Below are positions 16,365 through 22,643 of a stretch of DNA of 22,643 nucleotides, piece after piece. Source of the DNA: Lachnospiraceae bacterium. Its GTDB lineage: Bacteria > Bacillota > Clostridia > Lachnospirales > Lachnospiraceae. The notes under the pieces are model-generated. The model worked only from the letters and a program-made list of their open reading frames with translations. It was not told where the DNA came from and ran no database searches. Location of the stretch: positions 1 to 22,643 of the forward strand of contig VSNR01000062.1 of the NCBI GenBank assembly GCA_009774345.1, in the 5' to 3' direction. Position numbers and translations under genes: made by a program. Numbering within the stretch: the stretch's first letter is position 1; each line of letters opens with the position of its first letter.

Positions 16365-19300
16365 CTATGCTGCCCTGTAATTTTTGCGCCTGCGTCCATC
16401 GCTTGCCACAAACAGCAGGATTGAGATACATGCCATGCCGATTGCTGCAAACCACTTGGGATGAATCGGATCTCCTGTTGCCGGTGTCGCGTCGAGCATC
16501 TGACCTGCAATCAGGTTATTGGTATCCACATAAATCACATAAGGTGAGAAATGTGGCGGTACGAACGAAATACATGCAATTCCGTCGATCGTCGTAAATC
16601 TCGGCGTGAGCTGCTGTAATCCACCGTTGTCTGCCGCTGCCACACGCGCATTTCCGCCGTACTGGATCAATACATCTGGAATCGGCATTGTCACCGTGAT
16701 GTTCAATCCATGTGTATCCGTAATCTTGTTTTGACCCGTAGAGTCATACAGTGAAATATCCATCGGAAGGTATGCCAGTCCCTGCAATGTGCCATACGTA
16801 TTGGTCAAAGACTGTTCTACTGCCGCTGTCGCTTCTGGTGACTCTGTGATTCTGACAATAAAGTTATCTGTAGAACCACTGACTGCAAGAGACGCTACAT
16901 CTGTATTTGATATACCATTCTTTGTGATATAAATTCGATTTCCATTGTTGTCTGTTGTTCCTGTCGCTCCGCTGGAAGGATTGTTTACAGTACCTGTTGA
17001 TCCCGGTGTCGATGATGAACTTCCCGGTCTGTTTGTCACTGTGTTCGTACTTGTATTGGTTCCCGGTCTCCTTGATGGTCTGTCGTCATCATCGTCAACA
17101 TCGTCATCATCTCTTAATTTATAGTTTGCTGTCACAGTGACGTCCGCTGCCGGCATCACAAAGGATGTTGAAGCAGCATTTGCATTGGCAAACCCTAAAC
17201 CGGAGTTGTTCGTTGTCCACTTCGAGAATACTCTGCTGGAAGACTCTGGTGCATATGCTGAGATATTGACTGTCGCTCCTGCTTCGTACTCACCGCTTCC
17301 TGAACCATAGTTTACAGTTGCCTTGTATTTCTTTGTTCCGCTTGGATTATCTGGGTTGTTCGGGTCACTCGGCTGTCCGCCTGTACCATCACTAAAGTTT
17401 GCTGTCACCGTCACATCCGATTCCGGCATCTTAAAGGTCGTTGTCGCAGATGTCGCGCTTGCAAATGCCACCCCTGCTGTCGCTGTCGTCCAATTCACGA
17501 ATGACGCGCCTGTATTTGGCGTATTTGCTTTGATTGTTACCGTAGCACCCGGCGCGTACTTGCCGCCGCCTGTACCATTCTTAACAGTAACTGTATATGT
17601 CGTCGGATTTGTCGTTCCGCCAGTGGTATAGTTTGCTGTCACGGTTACATTTGATGCCGGCATCAAAAAGGTCGTCGTTGTCGCTGTAGGATCTGTCAGT
17701 TTCAGTCCTGTTGTGGTCGTCGTCCAGTTCACAAACGTTGCGCCCACACTTGGCGGCGTCGCTGTGATTGTCACCGTTGCGCCCGGCATATATGCGCCGC
17801 TTCCTGTACCATTGTTGACAACAACATTATATGTACCGTCTGGATTTGGCTTGTCTGGATCCTGTCCGCCGCCGTCAATAAAGTTCGCGGTGATCGTGAT
17901 CGTGCCACCTTCTGGCGGATTCGGAACAGTAAAAGTTGTCTGTGTGTCAAACTGACTGTTCAGAAAACGTTCAAAGTTATTGCTGACTGTCCAGTTCCTA
18001 AAGGTCTTACCTGCCACTGTATCAGCAGTGATAAACAACTCTTTCCCGCTGGCAATCTTGATAGATGTCTTTGTCTCGTTCATGGTACCATTACCATTCA
18101 GCGTACCACCCACGATATTTACAGTCACTTCCTCGCCGGTGAAATCATAATCGTCGTTCGAGATCTTGTACTGTGCATATACATCTCTATCCTCTTTCAC
18201 ATTTGCATATGCCTCTGCACCCAAATGCGCGACTCCGTTCTTGTCTGTCCACTTCCATGTATCAAACACATGTCCCTCATAAGGATGATCTTTCAAGTAT
18301 GCATCCATATCGGGCGGAACGATTTCCTGTCCTTCTTTCAATCCTGTTACTTCTTTTATGATTGAACCATCATGGTTTTTGAATGTCACTGTATAGCCCG
18401 GTTCAATCGACTTCCACTCTACATTGTCATGACCCTGCGCAAAATTATAGATATAAGTATGTTTTGTATTGGTATTATCCGTCCACTCATAACCATGCAT
18501 TCTGTACTCCACGTCGTCTGAGAGCGCTTTTGCATCAATATCACAGTTCTGATTGTACACCCAGATATCCAATTTACCGTTTTTGGGATCTCTTCCTGTA
18601 ACAAATGCGCCTTCCTGTACGGAACCCACTGATTCTGGCAGAACAATCTTCTGGATTGTCGCAGCTCCCTTGAAGCAGTCTTTTGGAATCTGTGTAATCT
18701 GTGAACCGGTGAGATCCACTTCATTTAATCCATTATTACAATTATAAAATGCCTCATCGCTGATGCTCTTCACATTTGCAAGTCTTGGATCACTCTCTAA
18801 ATCAATCGTATTATTTCTGGTTTCCAGACACTCAACAATCTGATCAAAACCGCCCTCGGCAGCGTCTGGATTGGACTTGCCATAAAGAATACGGTTTTCA
18901 CAATGATAGTATCCATTCCCTGCAACATCCTCCAAGCTGATACATCCTCTAAATGGAAGCTTGCCAATATCCTTGACAGCGCCGCCAAGTGTCACCTTCG
19001 TCAGATTCTCGCAGCTATCAAATGCATATTTTTCAGGCATTCCGCTGACTGTACTGCCAAGTACGATCGACGTCAGATGGTCGTTTCCTCTGGTCTCATA
19101 CTCTGTATAGGTACCCGGTTTCAGATCCAACTGTGCCAAAGGCATGATTTCTTCCGTATCATCAAGCAGTGCCAGCGCCCTTGTAACCTGTTTGATCAGC
19201 CCGGCTCCATTTTCAAGGAAGTATCCGCTAAACAGACCGCCTATGCAGTCGTCATCACCGCCTTCGCCGTCGTTCTTATATAATTTCTGAAGCTCTTTGC

Positions 19301-22253
19301 CGCCAATCGATTCTTTTACATACTCAAAATTTTTACTATTTTGAGTATCATTAAAATAAGCCTTGGCATCAATACTCTGAATACCTTCTGGCACAATGAT
19401 ATTCAATGCCAGATTCACAATTCTTGCCTCATCCTCTGTAAGATCGCTTTTCCCTAATGCATCTGAAACATAGGTTCCCATCGTTCCAATATGTGGATAG
19501 TCGATCAATGTACTCAGTCCTGTAGCATTATCTCTGATTACTTTAAGCGAAGCATTCTTCTTGATATCCTCTGCTCCTGTATCGCCATCCTTCATTCCTT
19601 CTGGAAGCTTGACAAAGGACTGATAACAAATATTCTTGCCGTCTGCTTGATTGGTAAATCCAGCAGTTGCACTGTCCATAGCATATTTGAACGGACCATA
19701 ATCACTCTTGATCACACCGTGGAATGTCAAACGATTTGAATTGGTCTTGAATGCAGGACCTCCTTTATTATCTTTACCATCTGCAATAATCATCACATTG
19801 GACCAGTCATCACCGCTTGCAAGAGGCTCGTTAAAGTATACATGTTCGAGATTCGCACAGTCAGCAAAGGCATCTGCTCCAATCTTTGCTACAGAATTAC
19901 CGATCACTACTTCCTGCAGTGCTTTTGCACCCTTCAACGCACCGTCACCAATTTCAGTCAGAGAATTATCCTCGATGATCAATTTTACCATTCTGTCTAT
20001 CACGTTTGCAAAGCAGTTCTCGCCCAATGATGTAACTTTATATCCGGCAACATTGCCTGGCACTGTGATCGTTAAGTTGCCCGAAGAATTGCTTACGGAA
20101 TAGTTTGTTAATTGTGCGGTCTTTTGTGGTTCTTCACTGATAACTTTGATTTCAGCGGTGACATCATTATTCTGCTTCTGTTCTACTCTTGTCGCTCCAT
20201 CAGCGTCTTTGAATTTATATGGAACATAAAATTCATCATCTGTATCATGTGCTGCTACACATTCTACTGTCTGTTCCCTACCTGTAGCTTTCGATGTGCT
20301 TCCTACTTTTACTGCTGGACCTTCTACACAAAACGATTTATTTGTAACATCATAAAATAATTCCTTTGGTATCCGTATATTCTGACCAGCTCTGTCATTA
20401 TACGAAATCTTTCCTAAAGTTACAGATTCAAGTCCAGAACATCCAGCAAAAGTATTTTTAGGTATTTCTGCATTCATATTATCTGGAAATTTTACTTGCT
20501 GCAAATTACTTCTACCAGCAAGAATAAAATCATTATTCGAACTATTCCATGTCGTCATATTCTCTGGGAATGAAAACTTCTCCATATTATCATTCATCAC
20601 ATCATCAGCAACCGAAAATGCTGCTTTCTGAACATCAACACTCACCCCTGTTGTTGTCCCTTGTGGAAAAACAACATCTGTAAGCGCTGTACAATTATAA
20701 AAAGCGTGCTGATCGATAGTCAAATTATTGCTAATAGTCTGAAATGATACACTTGTTAAAGCAGTCTCCGCAAAGCTACCTTGTCCTAATTTTGTAATTG
20801 ATCCTGGAAATGTAACTTTCGTTAAACTTGTTCCATAAAATGCGTTTTTACCAATCTCTTCAATCAAGGATATCCCTTTATCATCGCCATTAACATTATC
20901 ATTCGTAAGGTTTATTTCGCTGATGCCGCATCCATAGAAAGCCCTGTTTCCAATCTCTTTACACACTTTAGTATTTAGTGATATTTTGGTAAGCCCACTA
21001 TTTTCAAATGCACTATCACCAATTGCCACTATTGTATTTGGAAGCGTTATTTCTCTAATCGTTGATGTCGTCTGCTGTTCCGTTCTATTAAATGCATTAC
21101 TTTTCACACCCACTATATAAACATAGCCGTCTGCAAGATATCTATTTTCATCAAGATATGGTTTTACATTATCAGGTGCCTCAACACTGCTTGGAAGATG
21201 AGCAACAAACACATATGTATCTTGTCCAGTTTTATCACGTTTATTTCTCTCAGACAATTCAAATCCTTTTAATGGAATCCTCGCTTTCACCTGCGCCGCA
21301 CCCATTGGATCCTTCACTTCATATGTAACTCTCTCTGCAAAGCTTTTCAACCAAAAATCCTCATAGTTTGCAAATGTTATGTCTGAATCAATCTCTTTCT
21401 TATAGCTTGTATTCAAATTTTGATTATCCTGAATAAATGTTTCAACATCACTCTTTAATGTAGCCCATTCACTCGTTGTAAGGGCTGCACTACCTCTATC
21501 AATAAAATTTTGTATCTTATCATTATAAAAAATGATAGTCTCCCTCTCAAAATCTTGAAATTCTTGAAATACAGACTTAATATAATCATAAGTAAAATTA
21601 CAATCTCTACTTGTGATGAATCCATCCGTAGCAGGAATACTATTCCCACTAACTTTTAAGTCTGGTGTAAATCTTGACACCTCTAATTTAGCAGGAATCT
21701 GAATGTATCCAGTGGCACCGGTACCTGGTTCGGGAACCATCGTTGTATCAGTTCCTGGTTTAAATTCGACTGTAAATGACTCCTTTTGAAAATTTGAATT
21801 TATCGCCTCAACCCATGCTTCTACTCTCGTTTTCTCAAAGCCTGCATAGTTATAATACATTTTATCCGAAATATCTAATGTTGTTTCAGCTCCTTCATAT
21901 TTAACTATAATTGCCTCAGATCCGTAATTACTACTCTTAGCCTTTACCTGAACACTGTCCTCTAACACATCATCTGTCAAAGTCTGTGTTGTCAATGAAT
22001 CTGTAGTAAATTGGTTTTCAGAAATCGAATCAATAGTAATATTCCCCGTAGTATCATTAGTAATATTCCCCGTAGTATCATTAGGATCCTGCTCACCATA
22101 CTCCCAATCACTAGCAGTAGCCGCCCGCATCGTACCATAATTCTCAACAGGTATAGCCGCCACGACAATAGCCATAACCATAGTGAGTGCTGCGATTGTC
22201 CGCATCACCCTCCTTCTTAGCTTATAGTTCTTTTTCTTTCTTCTCTTTGCCAT
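16365..22253 (-). CDS. Giant cell-surface BspA-like leucine-rich-repeat protein with InlB-like repeats and LPXTG-like anchor
   Basis: This protein has 1962 residues. A very basic N-terminus and hydrophobic core form a long signal peptide (about 1-45). Two copies of NDTTGNIT follow (58-65, 66-73), then a unique region to about 390. BspA-type leucine-rich blocks lie at about 395-615, 735-810 and 1055-1225. An InlB-type beta module (about 1287-1363) and a divergent one (about 1373-1459) precede three tandem repeats of about 70 residues (1474-1542, 1551-1620, 1642-1711). An Asp run (1715-1724) and a Ser/Thr/Pro/Asn stalk then lead to a beta domain (about 1771-1915). The end is TPATG (1923-1927), a hydrophobic helix and an Arg-rich tail, a sortase-type signal. 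I chose the ATG at 22253 because GGGGAG lies 7 nt upstream; the in-frame ATG at 22268 has none. It probably works as a wall-bound adhesin; ligand unknown. Confidence 0.93.
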   Translation of the reverse strand: MAKRRKKKNYKLRRRVMRTIAALTMVMAIVVAAIPVENYGTMRAATASDWEYGEQDPNDTTGNITNDTTGNITIDSISENQFTTDSLTTQTLTDDVLEDSVQVKAKSSNYGSEAIIVKYEGAETTLDISDKMYYNYAGFEKTRVEAWVEAINSNFQKESFTVEFKPGTDTTMVPEPGTGATGYIQIPAKLEVSRFTPDLKVSGNSIPATDGFITSRDCNFTYDYIKSVFQEFQDFERETIIFYNDKIQNFIDRGSAALTTSEWATLKSDVETFIQDNQNLNTSYKKEIDSDITFANYEDFWLKSFAERVTYEVKDPMGAAQVKARIPLKGFELSERNKRDKTGQDTYVFVAHLPSSVEAPDNVKPYLDENRYLADGYVYIVGVKSNAFNRTEQQTTSTIREITLPNTIVAIGDSAFENSGLTKISLNTKVCKEIGNRAFYGCGISEINLTNDNVNGDDKGISLIEEIGKNAFYGTSLTKVTFPGSITKLGQGSFAETALTSVSFQTISNNLTIDQHAFYNCTALTDVVFPQGTTTGVSVDVQKAAFSVADDVMNDNMEKFSFPENMTTWNSSNNDFILAGRSNLQQVKFPDNMNAEIPKNTFAGCSGLESVTLGKISYNDRAGQNIRIPKELFYDVTNKSFCVEGPAVKVGSTSKATGREQTVECVAAHDTDDEFYVPYKFKDADGATRVEQKQNNDVTAEIKVISEEPQKTAQLTNYSVSNSSGNLTITVPGNVAGYKVTSLGENCFANVIDRMVKLIIEDNSLTEIGDGALKGAKALQEVVIGNSVAKIGADAFADCANLEHVYFNEPLASGDDWSNVMIIADGKDNKGGPAFKTNSNRLTFHGVIKSDYGPFKYAMDSATAGFTNQADGKNICYQSFVKLPEGMKDGDTGAEDIKKNASLKVIRDNATGLSTLIDYPHIGTMGTYVSDALGKSDLTEDEARIVNLALNIIVPEGIQSIDAKAYFNDTQNSKNFEYVKESIGGKELQKLYKNDGEGGDDDCIGGLFSGYFLENGAGLIKQVTRALALLDDTEEIMPLAQLDLKPGTYTEYETRGNDHLTSIVLGSTVSGMPEKYAFDSCENLTKVTLGGAVKDIGKLPFRGCISLEDVAGNGYYHCENRILYGKSNPDAAEGGFDQIVECLETRNNTIDLESDPRLANVKSISDEAFYNCNNGLNEVDLTGSQITQIPKDCFKGAATIQKIVLPESVGSVQEGAFVTGRDPKNGKLDIWVYNQNCDIDAKALSDDVEYRMHGYEWTDNTNTKHTYIYNFAQGHDNVEWKSIEPGYTVTFKNHDGSIIKEVTGLKEGQEIVPPDMDAYLKDHPYEGHVFDTWKWTDKNGVAHLGAEAYANVKEDRDVYAQYKISNDDYDFTGEEVTVNIVGGTLNGNGTMNETKTSIKIASGKELFITADTVAGKTFRNWTVSNNFERFLNSQFDTQTTFTVPNPPEGGTITITANFIDGGGQDPDKPNPDGTYNVVVNNGTGSGAYMPGATVTITATPPSVGATFVNWTTTTTGLKLTDPTATTTTFLMPASNVTVTANYTTGGTTNPTTYTVTVKNGTGGGKYAPGATVTIKANTPNTGASFVNWTTATAGVAFASATSATTTFKMPESDVTVTANFSDGTGGQPSDPNNPDNPSGTKKYKATVNYGSGSGEYEAGATVNISAYAPESSSRVFSKWTTNNSGLGFANANAASTSFVMPAADVTVTANYKLRDDDDVDDDDDRPSRRPGTNTSTNTVTNRPGSSSSTPGSTGTVNNPSSGATGTTDNNGNRIYITKNGISNTDVASLAVSGSTDNFIVRITESPEATAAVEQSLTNTYGTLQGLAYLPMDISLYDSTGQNKITDTHGLNITVTMPIPDVLIQYGGNARVAAADNGGLQQLTPRFTTIDGIACISFVPPHFSPYVIYVDTNNLIAGQMLDATPATGDPIHPKWFAAIGMACISILLFVASDGRRRKNYRAA
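16473..16487 (-). other. Codons for the TPATG sorting-like motif
   Basis: TPATG followed by DPIHPKW, about 17 hydrophobic residues and a DGRRRKNYR tail has the order of a cell-wall sorting signal. The Leu of LPXTG is replaced by Thr. No sortase gene is in the window. Confidence 0.7.
17082..17111 (-). repeat. Aspartate-codon run (DDDDVDDDDD)
   Basis: Nine of ten consecutive codons are GAC or GAT, giving a short acidic tract between the last InlB-like repeat and the Ser/Thr/Pro stalk. It may bind cations or act as a spacer. The mixed GAC/GAT use lowers slippage risk compared with a pure triplet repeat. Confidence 0.7.
17121..17834 (-). repeat. Three tandem divergent InlB-like repeats
   Basis: Three units of about 70 codons (17628-17834, 17394-17603, 17121-17330) each encode the scheme V-x-N-G-x-G-S/G-G-x-Y-x-P/A-G-A-T-V, then F-x-x-W-T, then F-x-M-P-x-x-D/N-V-T-V-T-A-N. 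Linkers are rich in Gly, Pro, Asp and Thr. They resemble the divergent InlB B-repeat or Listeria-Bacteroides repeat found in wall-linked adhesins, where they act as stalk modules. Copy number could vary between strains. Confidence 0.8.
22034..22084. repeat. 24-bp in-frame tandem duplication
   Basis: A 24-bp unit occurs twice perfectly (22034-22057 and 22058-22081) and continues 3 bp into a third copy. It encodes NDTTGNIT twice just after the signal peptide of the giant surface protein. Perfect identity points to a recent event. As 24 is divisible by three, copy-number change keeps the frame. Confidence 0.92.
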
Positions 22254-22260
22254 TTTGTTT

Positions 22261-22266
22261 CTCCCC
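22261..22266 (-). promoter_or_regulatory. Ribosome binding site deciding the giant gene start
   Basis: GGGGAG lies 7 nt before the ATG at 22253. It overlaps the alternative upstream ATG at 22268, which has only AT-rich sequence before it. The downstream ATG is therefore preferred. Confidence 0.7.
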
Positions 22267-22407
22267 ATCTTTGTTATTTATACCCTTTTATCTAGCCAAA
22301 TCTATCTCATCGCGAAAGAACATCACAAGCACTGTCTCTCACGCTAATACAAGTTTTTGTATATACGCTCATATTTAATATTCTGTTGCCGCAATACCCT
22401 CCTCACT

Positions 22408-22436
22408 ATTATAGTAAACGCCAATACTTTGGTCAT
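22408..22436 (-). promoter_or_regulatory. Predicted promoter of the surface-protein operon
   Basis: On the minus strand, ATGACC (22431-22436, four of six) and a perfect TATAAT (22408-22413) are 17 nt apart. Transcription would start near 22401, leaving a leader of about 150 nt that is AT-rich and shows no strong hairpin. Confidence 0.6.
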
Positions 22437-22444
22437 TTACTATA
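22410..22444. promoter_or_regulatory. Inverted repeat spanning the surface-operon promoter
   Basis: Nine-bp arms TATAGTAAA (22410-22418) and TTTACTATA (22436-22444) are 17 nt apart. One arm overlaps the -10 box and the other touches the -35 box. This is an ideal position for a dimeric repressor. The binding protein is unknown and no regulator gene is adjacent. Confidence 0.5.
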
Positions 22445-22643
22445 GCTCTCTTCTGCACCTTTTAGCAGTGGCACAGATCAGAACTCTCATCTCCCTGCAT
22501 CCAGCATAATCAATAATAATATCGTCCATTTCCCCCCATCTAATTAGTTTTTTGATTTTATTAATGCCTGTTTGCAGGAATTACCATATACATTCATTGG
22601 CATAAACATGCCATTAAACGGTTTACATATATTATTATTGTAC
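22445..22643. other. Noncoding region upstream of the surface operon, nothing certain
   Basis: With the promoter and leader, 22254-22643 forms a gene-free stretch of about 390 nt. In this distal part I see AT-rich sequence and a short dyad TGGCAT/ATGCCA (22598-22603, 22608-22613). A 29-codon minus-strand frame (22440-22529) is also present, but I do not accept it as a gene. No RNA gene or riboswitch is recognised. The window ends before the next gene. Confidence 0.5.

Noticed and set aside
17121..17834. Possible CRISPR array because of regular repeats
   Set aside because: The units are long, diverged and in-frame coding modules, without short identical repeats and unique spacers.
22440..22529. 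29-codon minus-strand frame upstream of the surface operon (starting MDDIII)
   Set aside because: GGGGGG is only 2 nt before the ATG, no family is recognised, and the frame stops at the operon promoter; chance is likely.

Overview
The window looks like chromosomal DNA from a Gram-positive anaerobe of the Clostridia, most likely a Lachnospiraceae-type gut bacterium. The reasons are strong AGGAGG-type ribosome binding sites, a Re-type citrate synthase beside an NADP isocitrate dehydrogenase, very large BspA-like leucine-rich-repeat surface proteins with an LPXTG-like C-terminus, and a CARDB-like/MacB-type ABC system. There are no rRNAs, tRNAs, insertion sequences, phage genes or CRISPR arrays. 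Species assignment is inference.

Layout. (1) 53-3034, plus strand: an ABC-F ATPase and a stand-alone 5'-3' exonuclease, ending in a perfect 25-bp hairpin that also serves the convergent strand. (2) 3075-6679, minus strand: Re-citrate synthase, an FCD-type GntR regulator, NADP isocitrate dehydrogenase and a small unknown protein. A strong promoter upstream has a 10-bp palindrome over its -10 box. (3) 6765-7700, minus strand: a compact, apparently cytoplasmic subtilase with a CX2CXCX2C cluster. (4) 7833-11687, minus strand: a three-gene ABC operon (ATPase, membrane-anchored exported protein, MacB-like permease) with its own promoter, structured leader and terminator. (5) 11917-22253, minus strand: four genes in one direction with 17-39 nt gaps, encoding a 1962-residue wall-anchored giant, two further leucine-rich-repeat proteins and an SH3-like exported protein, closed by a terminator. 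(6) 22254-22643: the promoter region of that operon.

How the genes work together. Region 2 supplies the first and last steps of acetyl-CoA + oxaloacetate to 2-oxoglutarate, hence glutamate; aconitase is not in the window. The GntR protein is the obvious candidate to control the operon through the palindrome at the promoter. Region 5 encodes a set of exported proteins that probably act together at the cell surface. Region 4 may serve the envelope, but a functional link between regions 4 and 5 rests only on adjacency.

The most unusual features are the giant surface gene, whose 5' third is much more AT-rich than the rest and has a 24-bp in-frame tandem duplication; its TPATG sorting-like signal; the ABC operon in which a CARDB-like anchored protein occupies the place of a MacA adaptor; and the Cys-rich subtilase.
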